Assembly: GCA_012932295.1 (NCBI GenBank)
Contig: JAAONU010000001.1
Location: 19,654,120-19,718,119 of the forward strand
DNA length: 64,000 nt
From: Cyclina sinensis
Lineage: Eukaryota > Mollusca > Bivalvia > Venerida > Veneridae
Direction of reading: 5' to 3'
Shown here: positions 1 through 12,286 of the stretch, piece after piece
How the letters are laid out: each line of letters starts with the position of its first letter
Position numbering within the stretch: position 1 is the stretch's first letter
Program-made: the position numbers and the translations under genes
The notes under the pieces: model-generated
Database searches by the model: none
What the model was told of the DNA's origin: nothing
The model's input: the letters and a program-made list of their open reading frames with translations, nothing else

Positions 1-729
1 CACACTAATCACGTGATGATGGTCTTTCACATGATTATGACAAGATCGCGGATACGTCAAAGAAACCGTTGAATAATTGTTTCATCTGTGATAAACTGCG
101 ACAATATAATTTGAGCTCTGGTGTCAGTTCTGCCGATATGATTGACAAAATTTCAATGTTTGGCCTTAGGGGTGAGCGAAGAATCGAAATTATTGATGAC
201 TTGAATGATTTCTTTTTCAAAAGCGGTCATATTGTTTTGAAATATACGGTGCGATATTAAAAAATATTTTCATAATATTTATGTTTCCGAAATTATTTTT
301 TTATTTGAGTTCACATCTAACACCTTACAGTCTTGAAACATAAGCAAAACCGTGTTTATTTTTTTTGGAAAAAATCAAAATTGGAAAAAATCATATTGTC
401 AAAAATCTTGACGAAAATGTTGTGATGGCAGAGATCTAATCCTGTAAGGGGAGATCACTGCGTGGGAGATTGCTATGGTATAAACGTGTAATAATAAGAA
501 TACAACTATTTAATTAAGTATTTAGTACTATCTGCCAGGCAAAACACTTATTACCTCTTCTATATGAACGTCTTTTGCCAAAGTGAAACAACTTTTAGTA
601 GATCTACATGCCTATTTTGTCTTGCCTAAAGATTCGATCTACGCATTTTTCTCGAAAACAACTAAAAATGTAGAAAAGTTGACATTGATTGCCGTTGTCA
701 TAGAACAAACGAACTATCTCCGATTACAG
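1..729. other. Intronic sequence before the first recognisable KIF19 exon
   Basis: I see no KIF19 exon here. The coiled coil that precedes the 730 exon in the human protein has no counterpart in any frame. A 63-codon open stretch (69-260, +) and the open frame running 583-729 into the exon have no kinesin-like content, and the latter ends at a plausible acceptor (gattacag, 722-729). I treat the stretch as intron. Confidence 0.5.
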
Positions 730-3700
730 ACGATTCCACATCGGATAAGCTCGGAGGACCGGAAGGACGTGCTGCGGTTGTTGTGTAAGGTACATGAACT
801 AGAGATACACAATACGGAAGTGCAATCCTCGTGTCTGCTCAGAGACTTTCAGATCAAAAAGAAGGACATGGTCATCTCAAGGTTCAGGCAGCATCAAAAT
901 CTCAGTGACCAGATTATCCGAAAACAAAAACGCCTTATTGAAGGTAAGAAGTAACCATGGTAACAGTTTCAACGGTTGAGCTTTATGTAAATGCGTCTGA
1001 AACTATAATTTTTCGTGCGGTTCGAATTTGTTATTTTTTCCCCTTTTTGTAAAACTGGTTATCTACCTAATAAAGATAGCAATTAAAGCATGTACACTGT
1101 AAGACAACGTTAGTAACTGTACAATGTATTTAGGGTTTTAACTCTTCACCTGATACAGACAGATTTTAAACAAAATTTAGCATATCTGAAAAAATAAAAA
1201 TAGTTTATTCCCAAAATAAATTATATATAAAAAATCTACATTCTTTTCTGAAAGGGACGTAAACTATCAAAAGGGTGGTAAAATGTTAATCAACTCTGTC
1301 GTCTGCTTTTCAGATAACAAACTGACGGTATCCAGGGAGCTTGAAGAACTTATAGAGATGTACAAATTGGAGAGGAATCTTCAGCGTGAGGACTCGGATG
1401 TCAGTGTGTCGTCTGATGTTGGGCTCAAGGTCAGAAGCTTAAAGTGATCATCATCTGTTATCATAACTGTTTCTTTGATTATCCGAGCTATCTCTTTAGC
1501 AATATTTTTTCTTCTCATTTAAAGAAAAAACTGGTCTTTTGGATGAAAGATTGTGAAATTACCAGTATGTTTGAGCATGCAGAAAATTGAAATCGAAAAA
1601 CTGGGAGAAATGATCAGAATGAATGTGTAAGCTATGTCTACCATTTCCGGTTTAGCAGAGAATGACAGTTACGATCTATTTAAACATTCCTAGAAAATTA
1701 GAAGTTATGAAACATCATTCGACGGAGGTAATTTTTATTAGCGTTAATGCAAGCTTAATGAATAATTGACATTTTAGACAAATTTAATTGAGTAAACATA
1801 CGTGTTTGCTGAACCAATGCAATGTAATGGAATGATCATGATTATGATAAATCAAGACGTTTCCGGGCAACCGTGTAATATTAAACGCAAGACAGCAAGC
1901 ACTCATTGATCATCAGTGACACATGAGTTCACAAAAAAATGTCATTACTGCTTTAACCATCGGAGGCAAGTCATAAATATTTAATGAATCGAGACTTGTA
2001 TGGATATTGGTGTGTGTATTCATGACACTTTATTCCTGAAAAAGGAGGTGCGTCATTGCCACAATACTTAACCCTTCACCTGCTGAATTTTTGTAATGGA
2101 TTTGCCCAGCTTTGAATTTGGAACAGCCTATTCGAAGTTTACGGGATTTCAATATCAAAATACAAATACTGAGCTACCAACAGTATACCAACAGTATAGA
2201 GCCTGGTCAGACTGCACGGATGTGCAGGCTGGCCTGGCTCTATACTGGTGGCAAAAGGCTAATCACTTTCGGGTCCAGCAGGTTAAGGGTTAAGCCATGT
2301 TTGCCTGTGTAACAATTTACTAACAAAATATATCAGAAAACAAATACCATGTGCATTTATTAATCGGAATGTCACATCAAACCTAAATCAAGGGATGGAA
2401 CGCGAAAATGTTTTAACAGTTATTAGATACAGAAGCAGGTGAAAACAATTACGCTTTTAATTCTCGAAATGTCTTTCTTATGCATTGACTCGACTTTGAC
2501 AGTAACGTCTCAGAAACAGTAAAGATAAAGATAAAGAATTCATTTTCCCTCGAAGAGGCAATCGCTCGAAGAATTATTTCTCACTCTGATTCGTATTATT
2601 ATTGTTGTATACTGTTGTTCATTTTAGGTAAACATAGATATTGATCAGCTGAGCACGTTAACGGAAGAAACAGAACCGACTATCAGCAGACGACAAAGGA
2701 CAACAGACTTGAGAAGAACGTAAGAGATGCTTAGTGGAAACGCTTACTAAAAATAATAAAGATTGTTGGTGGAAAAATTTTCGATTTTGTGTGATTTAAA
2801 GATTTTTTTACATTTATGATAGCAGACTACAATGTCGTTAAGTTTCGAGCTTTAGACCATGAAATGTTAACTCTGGTGATTTCGAAACTGTAAAATGTTA
2901 TCCCTGGCGTTTTATTTCAATGGGTTAGCTAGCATACAATGTCGTAAAATTACGAGATTTGGTCGTGAAACGCTGTCATAGGTATTTTTATTTCAGTTGT
3001 GCTAATAAAGCATCGAGAGTTCTCCACTTTCATTTTATTTGTATCTCTCTTTATGGCATAAACAGAACATTTTCTGTTTTATTTGGTCTCTTGGAAAAAC
3101 AGAAATCAGGTTATCTATACTTAATACTAGCAATGTAGCTTACATTCCGTTTGATATTTTTTCAGGAATTCTGACGACCGGATATTTTCACACACCCCGA
3201 AAGCAAGACAAATAGAGAATGCAAATTCTAAATTTGAGAAGGCTAATTTGTCGGCAGCCTGGAGAAATAATTCAAATTTAAGTCAAGAAATTGATAGTAT
3301 CACCCCAGGACTGGAGGTACCTGTGGAGAGACACAGTCTTGGTGCACCTTCGAGAAATTCTAACAGTGACAGAAACACTATAGTTACCAACACACGTAAT
3401 ATTGCTGCCCTGGCTGCGAAAAAGCGCAACCGAGCGCAGACAAATTTGAACAATTTAGAAAAACGTGGTGACACACTTGAACCACGCCCACTTTATAGAC
3501 CGACCAATGAATCAAATGAAAAAGACAATAGAGATATTTATCTCACGCCCAGTCGATTAGATAAACACAACAGGACTTTTATACCAGAAACCCCATATGT
3601 GTCTATAAGTAAGGCACCAAGTGAGGACAGTTTGTCAACAGTGACGAAACATACGATCGTATCCGAGCGTTCGCTGCCACCATTGAGGAGAGTAGGGGAC

Positions 3701-5031
3701 GCCAATGGGGAAAAGAGCAGAAATACAAACGTGAGGCAGTGGGTTCCTGTTAATGAACCAATATTTAACAAGAAAAAAAGGGAAAAGACTTACACACACC
3801 AGGTTAGTAAAGAGAAATTAAATGACAGTAGAAAAAGGTCTGTTTGTTTAAATAGTGCTCCTTATGAAACGAAATCCTTCGACTATTAGTATTATGATGA
3901 GCAAAAATCTATCGTTGTTAGAATCATCTACACATTGGCGATTTCATGATTTATCATTTATACAAAATAAAAACTGATGATATTCTAGATTTGAAAAAAA
4001 AAACATATTTGAGAAACTTAAATTTTGCAATGGCTCACTAAAACTATTTTCGGTCCAATATGTTTTACGTCAGTTATATTATAATGAAACAAGGCCATTT
4101 ATTTCAGTATTTGAAGAAGAATCAGGGAAGAAAACCTCGAAATGAAGGGAATAAACATAGAACCAGTCGCACTGACCCAGACAAAGGTAGCTGTCATTTC
4201 ACTTGTTAATTTCTAAAATTGGCAGTGAATTTAATTAATACTAGCAAAGACATGTCTCTGATACTAGCTCCAAAGATAATTTGTACGATAATGTATTTTG
4301 CTTTGGTAAACGGATAAGAGAGGGTGTCTTAGCTACACTCAGTTATCTTACGTGATAAAGAACACATACTGTTAAAAGTTTTGAGAAATTTGCAGATATA
4401 TTGCAATACTGATTGTCCTTCTGAAAAAGTACTAAGAATGCGATGTAAAGAAATATTATACCGACTTTGATAACAGATATACATTTCATTTATTTCAGAT
4501 TTTGATTCAATATCCATTGGAAAGAAAAAATACAACAAAGGTAGGTGCAAACTTCAGATGTACAATATGACAAACTCAAAATGCTGCTTGTAAAAAAACA
4601 AAGGAAGTCGTCCAACCCTTTTATTTATAATGTATAGTTATCAATGTTTGACTTCAAAATTGTTTGTCATGCAATAGAATATGTTTCAACTAAACCATGC
4701 AGTTAAAGAATTCAAGTAAATATCCATATCTATCACTTGCTTAGCAACATTGAACCTTTATTCTGAATGTAAGCTGACAGTATTTTCACACGACTTGGTG
4801 AATTTCAGTTCTGCAGCAAGACTGTAAAATCTTACTCTTTTTTTAAAATGTATTCTGTCATTCTCACAGAACCGTTCTCTCATTTACCGTTGAATATTAG
4901 GTGGCCAGAGTTCCGATTCATCCAGCATTGGCACTCCAATGAATGCCGGGAAAAAGCGTCCTCCACCCACAATTCCAGCCTACAAGAAAGGGGACATAAC
5001 CATAACTGGCTTCAGTTTACCAAGATACTAG
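730..5031 (+). CDS. KIF19: Kinesin-like protein KIF19, C-terminal part (partial, motor domain upstream of window)
   Basis: KIF19 is a kinesin-8 family plus-end motor that depolymerises microtubules at ciliary tips and limits cilium length. Seven exons are visible: 730-943, 1314-1429, 2628-2719, 3166-3802, 4108-4186, 4499-4540 and 4901-5031, ending in TAG. Phases match at every junction and give 436 residues. The first two exons carry the family's neck/stalk signature (TIPHRISSEDRKDVLRLLCK, then HELEIHNTEVQS, QHQNLSDQIIRKQKRLIE and SRELEELIEMY), matching human KIF19 nearly in register. The rest is the low-complexity basic tail, with IAALAAKKR, the short match APSEDSLS, and a lysine-rich end (KKRPPPTIPAY). 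The 730 start is an inferred acceptor, since the frame stays open back to 583. Assignment rests on remembered family sequence. An alternative end inside the 3803 intron is listed separately. Confidence 0.9.
2066..2300. mobile_element. MITE with CTTAACCCTT terminal inverted repeats
   Basis: About 230 bp with inverted ends: cttaacccttcacctgctg on the left and cagcaggttaagggttaag on the right. It sits in a KIF19 intron. The interior includes a repeated 'ccaacagtata' and 'tgcacggatgtgcaggctgg'. No coding capacity. A diverged relative lies at 8300-8512. Confidence 0.7.
3803..3971 (+). other. Possible alternative KIF19 terminal exon (intron read-through)
   Basis: The donor at 3803 (CAG|GTTAGT) is moderate. 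If it is not used, the frame continues 28 codons past it to TAG at 3887-3889, and a canonical AATAAA follows at 3966-3971. A shorter isoform lacking the last three exons is therefore possible. The spliced path is favoured because the phases of the three downstream exons fit exactly. Confidence 0.4.
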
Positions 5032-6759
5032 AAATCGCAAAACAATATCATAGATAATGTTGGATTAAATATGGTGTTCCGGAATTACATAGACTCGATT
5101 GATTTCAGCAGTTGAATCACGCAGTTAAGTGCATTTTAATCTGTACATCCGGTACACATAACAGAGTTCCTGACTGTCTGGTACAAGATTTCCCATTCAG
5201 ACTAAGCAACAATACTCCACATATGTGGATAGTCAATTTTTTTGTGTATATCAAATACATTTTAATGCAGTCATTGAATGTTTCAGTCATATTCCGTCCA
5301 GTCAAGAAGACAAATCTTTAATGTTCTAAGATTCTATTTTTCTAATTCATATATTCACTTGTGTTTTCTTTTCTGCAATTAAGTTCGACAGTTTTATTTT
5401 TTAATCTGTGATAAGAATTTATGGAAACCTTTTCTTGACAAACGTATGTCAGTTACGTGCTCTGGTTACGGTGTTTGAGCAGGGCGCTCACACATTTCTG
5501 CCATTCGGCTGCTCAAGGAAACACCAATATGTCTCACAAATGGGCTGCCTCACTGTTTTGGTAACTTATCCCATAATTGAAGTTTCTGCGAACAATTCAC
5601 TGTAGACCGAACTGCATCATGTAAAAGCAGTGAATTAAGAGGTTTTTTTAACTATCACATTAGCACTAGGGTGCATGAACATTTCTCAACCAATATTTTT
5701 ATAGATAAACACGTTTGATTTTTTTCCCCAAATACACAGCAGCAACGTGTGATAGAGAGTGTTTTAACAATATGAGGTAATCATTACTTTGTAGTCCTAC
5801 AGGGTTTTTCGTGTTGGGTGAGGCACAATGCAGGGTGTTGGGTACTTTATATTTTTGCGTGAACATTGTACTTCATATATTCAGGTATTTTCGTATGATG
5901 TTAAAATAACACCTGAATGTTGAAATATAATGTGAATGTTTTGAGTAAGTATATGTTTTGTCCTTTATTTATTTAATCTATCCGATTGTCGTTATGTTTA
6001 TTTCTTTAAAAGCATTGCTGTTTTAAGGGAATATAAGCTGTCCAATTTAAAAGCCATTTTTAAAGGAAATACTTCCAAATTGTCATATTTTCGACACTTA
6101 CTTATTTCGGCAGTAATTGAACTGCCAATACTGTGGTTGAAAGTTAATGTGATAAACCATTTCAATGTATTTTTTTCCGAACGGTTTTTAAGTTTTATTT
6201 ATTTTATTTCCATATTTTCTTTACATAGTGTGATGCAAGAGTTTAGTTTTTTGTTAGGCAGAGTTGAATACATTCCCATTTGGTATCCTCGTTTGGAAGA
6301 AAAATGAGAAAAACTTGTATATTGCACGTAATATATTATGTTAGCTGCAACATTTAAGCTATTTAATTTTGTTGGGCAGATTTGCATACACAACATGTCC
6401 AATGATAGGAATAAATGTATTGCCAGGACATTTTTCCTATAATTGGATGATAATTTGCTGATTATGTATAGTCTGTCTTTTATTTTTTAATTCAGGAATA
6501 ACTTTGTATATAAGACAATAATAATATTTGATGCAATATTTGTTTGTTCCGTTCTCAAAAATGAATTTAATAAAATGTGATAGCTTACATTTTGTTGTTC
6601 TTGTTTCATATTTAGTTACGAACGGCAAATGAACAAGTACCTTAATTACATTGCTGTCAGATAATTCTTTTCTGTTAGGATTCCAGTTTGCTCAAGTTGA
6701 ACAATTTGTTTAACAACTTCTAATTGACAGTCATGTTGAGCGGGCAGTATACCTGACCA

Positions 6760-6900
6760 TCCTTCCTGGGAAAAACTAGTACTAGATTTACATTCTCTGC
6801 AAGAAACTTTCTCACATGATAATGGTAATGGTCGGTAGTGGGGCTCGAACCCATGACCCTCAACTTTAACCGGAGATGGGTTTCTAGTTGAACAAGATTG
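6760..6900 (-). repeat. tRNA-derived SINE fragment
   Basis: On the minus strand the stretch reads '...gggtcatgggttcgagccccac...', a good Pol III B-box (GGTTCGAGCCC). An A-box-like segment lies upstream. No cloverleaf closes, so this is SINE-like and not a tRNA gene. Confidence 0.5.
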
Positions 6901-7478
6901 AGAGACATAAATCTGTATGTTTGACAACAGTTCATTTACAGACATAAGCAAACTCATCTCATGTGGGGCAATACAGATGATTGAGTCGGGTGAAAGATTG
7001 TTGGCTCTTATGCTAAAAAGTTATTCTGCAAATGAACGTGATTTTTTCTTCAAGGTTATAAGACAAATCAATTTTTTCGTATCACCATTAAGCCAATGTG
7101 GCCAATTATGAAATTTTACAACTAGTTCAAGATATTCAATAAAATACATGTAACAGCATGCTAATATGAGGAATCACACACAAGCAGACAGATTTTGGAA
7201 TAAATTGATGATCATGTGAACACTATACAGATAATGACATTCGGTCAAAAACTGTACACAGAAAAAGGAGTTTGCTTACACGTTTACAAAACAACCAACT
7301 GTATGACTCTGTATGGCGCTTCAAACTTAATCTGTGGAAATCAGTGGTTAACAGGTGAACTAGAAAGGTGTCCACAGGTGCCCCTACCTTGTGCCTTTGT
7401 CAGAAAAAACATACAGACAGAGTTACAGGTGAACAGACAAAGCAAATCTTAACTATGGGCATAACTATTGAATTTAAA

Positions 7479-7890
7479 TCTAAGATTTTTTTTTATTACT
7501 ATTTAAAGGGCCATAACTGGGAAAAGCTGCAAATAAAACAGATGTGCACAACAACTCATTACGGTGAACATTTTATTTGGAAGGTTTTATAATTCCATTT
7601 GAGATACTTTAGGAGCTACACATGACGCAAACTTTAAAATGCCCATTTTTACTATTATTTCAAGGCCATGTAACTGTAGCCATACTGCAAACAAAACCCA
7701 AGGTGCACTACAACTTATCATGACAAACATTCATGGAAGGTTTTGTGATTTCATTTTAAATAGTTTATAAGCTATGTGCGACACAAACTTTAAAATATCC
7801 ATTTTATCAATTTCAAGGGCAGTAACTGAGGACATACTGGGACAAGCTGCAAACATGACTTTTGGCATTTCTTACTTTTAGCACAAGAAC
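7479..7890 (+). repeat. Diverged tandem repeat, about 155-bp unit
   Basis: Three diverged units each start with a 'gggccataactg'-like phrase (near 7505, 7661 and 7813), followed by a 'gctgcaaa' or 'actgcaaac' phrase and 'aactttaaaat'. This resembles repeats common in bivalve intergenic DNA. No coding content. Confidence 0.5.
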
Positions 7891-8105
7891 TAAGTTTTAA
7901 ACACAGGGAGTCATCATTAAGCAGTATTGATATAAACTGCGGGAACCGATTTTGAAATTAATGTCCAATATTTTACAATTAATGTCCAACAAAAGTGTTT
8001 AAAAAAGCTTTCGGAATATGTACACTATATTAATGACCAAATATTCTTATATTCATCATGAAAAACAAACAAAATGACAATGCATTTAACTTGTAAACGT
8101 TCACA

Positions 8106-8111
8106 TTTATT
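8106..8111 (-). terminator. POLR3E polyadenylation signal
   Basis: Canonical AATAAA on the minus strand, 37 nt beyond the POLR3E stop codon. It implies a very short 3' UTR. Confidence 0.75.
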
Positions 8112-8147
8112 CAGTTCCCATTTATACACAGTAACATACAGTATATG

Positions 8148-11100
8148 TCAGGAGGATGTGTCCACACTACACTTCAGATACCATATGCCACCCTTGTTCA
8201 CACAGTACTCCTGTAAAATTTCATCAATACAACATATTAAAATGAATTAGAACTCAAACACTTAATTACAAAGAAGTCCTGCTAACAGGAACTGTCGCAA
8301 AGTAACCCTTAGCCTTAACCCTTAGCCTGCTAAATTTCTAAAAAGGACTTTTCCATCTCTCAATTTGGGCAGAACCATTTATAGGGTTATTCATTGTAAA
8401 AATACTGACTGAACAGTGAACAGTGCAGGTCATGGTAAGACTGCACTGATGTACAGGCTGATTATGCTCTGTACTGGTCAACTGCCACTAGCAGGATAAA
8501 GGTTAATGGCTGACCTTATTTTTTTTCTTTTAAAATATTCAAAGTGGTCCTGGAAATACATTTGTAAGTAAAACAATATACTATAAATTTTGTCAAAACC
8601 AACCTAAAGCACCTAAATTTCATGAACAAATCAAAGGCACATGTATATGTTTGATATTCTTATATATTCAAATTTATTTCTTCAATATATTTTCAATGAT
8701 GACACTTCCTAAAAGTAAATTCTGACCATCTCAAAGCTCTTTTTTAAATACCAGCAAATTAGCTTTTTACCCTCCACTGTTTCTCTTATTTATTAAGTCT
8801 CAATAACATTATGTATTTTCAATTTTGGCAGTTTCTTACAGGTGATAAGGATCTAGTGTTTAAACTTACATGGAGCAATGGTGTAGTGGACAACCAATTT
8901 ACTAAACTGTACTTGTGTTAGATGGCAAGAATAGGCTTGAAAAATGTGTTTTATTTATTCAGAAGTAAGTCTGTAGCCAGAAAATATTTATTGAAGTAGT
9001 AACATTTTAATCAGATATTTTAAGATTTGTTCTCTTTTCGCCATGGTGACAAATACAATGATAAATTCCTGGATCCTTTCCGTCTTACTGTTTTCTGTAC
9101 TGTTCACTATTTAGACTTTATAAATACATGTACCTATACTAAAGAGGCTAGTCTAAAATGTTCATGTATACCATTTTCCTCAATATCATGTAAATGTAAA
9201 TGGTAATGAATGAATCACTACCCAGTGTCAAGAAGTCAGTTGAAAATATAGTACAAATACCAAACTGAATGCATTAATATTAGTCTTTATATAAGGAGAG
9301 TTGTTGTTTTACCATTTCTGGAAGGACAGACCATTTTCTACAATTGCACACTTACTTGGTAGTTATATGCAATAAGGAAATATTTTTAACGCATGTTCTT
9401 CAATAAATTGTCAATTATATTTCAAAGAGTTCCAAGGGCAAGAGCCAAAAAGAAACATCAACAGTAAATTTTAGGGTAAAAAAACAGTATAAGCAGACCA
9501 ATCAGACCACAGTAGGGGTCAAAATCTAGACAAACTATCAAAATGAGATTACTGTACAAAACAGCAGATACCTAACTGCAAAGGACACTGGTTAAGGGGT
9601 AAAACTTAGGACACTCTACCAGAAATCCAGTGGTAGAAATTTCAAACTGAGTTAAACTCTCTAGTGACTTTCTGCATTCCATACTCCAAGGCAAAAGTAC
9701 TACCAAAGCAGTCATTTGAACAGGACTGAAATAAGCTGAAGGAACAAGATTTCTCAACTGAGGCAAAAATATATCAAGTATAGACTTAACTACAAAGATT
9801 ATAAATACTTACTCTCATAACAGATTTCAGTGTGGCATCAGAGTAGGATGCTCCACCAAAAGTTTCTGCATTTTTCAGAATGGATTTTTTGGTGAATTTG
9901 TTTGATGATTGGGCCAAATCAATGATTGCTTTTCGTATCTGGAAAAAAGTCATTTAGTTGCATCCAATCAGAATGAAGGCAAAAAATACAAAAGTAAAAT
10001 GTAAATCATTTTCAATTTTGAATTTAAGAAAAAAAACACACACAAAAAACTTCATCAACAGCCTAGATTATCAATGAATAAGTGAAAACATTTTTCTATA
10101 TAAATTGCATTTTTTAAAATGTTTTTCTTATCTATCTAAGACTCTATAAAGAAAATCTTCAGGGTCAACTTCTTCATGGAAAGGAGCACAGGAAAACCAA
10201 AAATGTGAGAATAGGCAAAAAAAGATACCTATATGAATGTATTATTCTAATACTGGTGATCTAATGAGGTTTCTGTATATACTTACAGGTTCTAGGTCAT
10301 CCCCTGTCTTTAAATACATAAATATTGGCTCCACCTGCCACTGAAAAATACATAAGTAATATAAACATATCTTATAATTTTGCTCTTCAAAAGGTTTTTC
10401 GATACATTTATCTGAAAAACATCCAAGCTAAATTTCAATGTGTAAAAGAAATGTTTGAAAAAACATGAAATACAAAAGTATTAATTTAATAGCCATAAGG
10501 GCAAGTTGTAAATTTTGTACAACTTGTAAATTACTGCTCATCACATACATGTAAAATGGATGCCTGTTCAATGCTGTACATGGATTATGTCCTCTTTCAT
10601 GTTACATAACCCTTATATAATACTCTAAATCTTTAGAAAGTTAATTTTCATAAATTCAATCTCGAAAAAAAAACCACATTTCCAACTTAAAAGTCAACAA
10701 GAGCCATGTTAACATGGCCATCCCCGAATGTGTCTGCTTGTTGGAAAAAGTATGTGTTGGAGAGGAGAATAATTCATTTTTAAAAAGATTTTTGGTAATG
10801 AAGACTGATAGGTTGAAGTGATTATAGATGTGAAACCCATGTGAAGACCTACTTTATGAGTTATTGTCCGAACAAAAATTAAGCAAGACAAATAACAAAC
10901 AGCAATAACTAAAAAAGTATGAAAGGTAGAGTTAACATTCTTGTGCTCTGCACTCCTCCTAAATGAGATATATCCAACTATGAAGTTTCAAGTTGATATC
11001 TCAAATACTTTTAAAGTTATGCTCCAGACAAAAATGCTGGACAGAAGGACGGAGACTATTACCATATCCCCCTGCCACCTTTTTGGCAGGAGGACAAAAA

Positions 11101-12249
11101 CATTGAATGTAAAATTCACTTCAACCTTCTTTGTGAAATTCCTTGTTTGTTTTCACTGTGGTTTACTTAAGGTAACAATAAACATCAGCTTGAAAACCTA
11201 CCTTGGAACTGAGGATTATTCCACCAATCTCTATCACAGTTTGCTCACAAAGTTTGTCTGTTACACCTCCGCTGAGAATATATCCTGGCGGGGACTGAGA
11301 CAGTTTCACATTAAGTAAGCGTTTCAATTCACTTACTGACAACACATATCTACTAAACAACTTCTCTCTTATAAAGTCCTGAAGCTCTGTCTGAAACTCC
11401 TCTGACACATTATCACTTCCACAACCGTCATGTGATACTTCCATGGTAGCACCATTTAAGACACTGTTATGATTAGTTTGATTTAGATTCACCTGTATTT
11501 TCCTTCACTAACTGGTCTATATCTAATGTTTCTGTTTCCATATCACTGTGATCAGATATTGACCGACCACTTAAAGTCCGTTTCCTAGATCCTTGAAGAT
11601 GTTCTACGCCTACGAGGTCTTTCTGCTTGTGCCTCATGCCGCAGCAATTTCTGTTAATTACAAGGAATATTCAAATAGGAAACATATTTATATAAGGTGA
11701 AAGTTCTTGCAACAGTATATTCAACAAAACACTTTTTAAAAAACTTGTTTTCTTTACATAAATTAATTCATGTGAGGCAAAGAATCACCTGTAAATTACA
11801 GAATGCAGATCTGTCATATCTGACTTTAAATCAATAGATACGAGTGCATTTCATATATAACATTTTAAAATCTGTACCCTCTGTATTTAATTAAGGAACA
11901 AAAGGAACTAAACAGCTCCTAAAACATACAAGATCCGTTTTTCTACTTCTACGAAAGTGTTCTTATATGACCTTGTGTGTTTGCATTAAACAAGAAAATA
12001 CTGAAGTTTGTAACTTGAAATTACCTCGGATTTTTTTCTCCTGCGCTTCAGTGATGTTTAACTGTTTACTGAGGGTCTGAAATTTGGCATCCCATAACAT
12101 GCCTTGCCTTTGTACTATTTCTGGATACCTGTACAACAAGTACAAATGAGTTTCTGCTAAACAGTGAAAGAGATACAAGAGAAACAAAAGAGAATTCTAA
12201 AGATGCATGTGAACAGCCTTCAGACTTTTGAGTTGGATTTTCAGAAAAG

Positions 12250-12286
<37 letters not shown>

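Larger units (their letters stand above)
5032..8105. other. KIF19 3' UTR and convergent intergenic region
   Basis: There is no conserved coding sequence. AATAAA-type signals for KIF19 occur near 6411 and 6568 on the + strand, but I cannot tell which is used. The region holds a SINE fragment (6760-6900) and a diverged tandem repeat (7479-7890), both listed separately. Short open frames here look like chance. Confidence 0.5.

Noticed and set aside
69..260. 63-codon open frame at the left edge
   Set aside because: It has no resemblance to KIF19 or any family I know and no convincing splice acceptor; treated as chance within an intron.
583..729. Extension of the first KIF19 exon back to 583
   Set aside because: The frame is open, but the residues are hydrophobic and unlike the charged coiled coil expected there. 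A usable acceptor ends at 729.
11400..11492. A 90-nt intron inside POLR3E exon 14
   Set aside because: GT and AG with matching phase are present, but the acceptor lacks a pyrimidine tract, and it would explain only part of the frame problem. Kept as a test in the finding.
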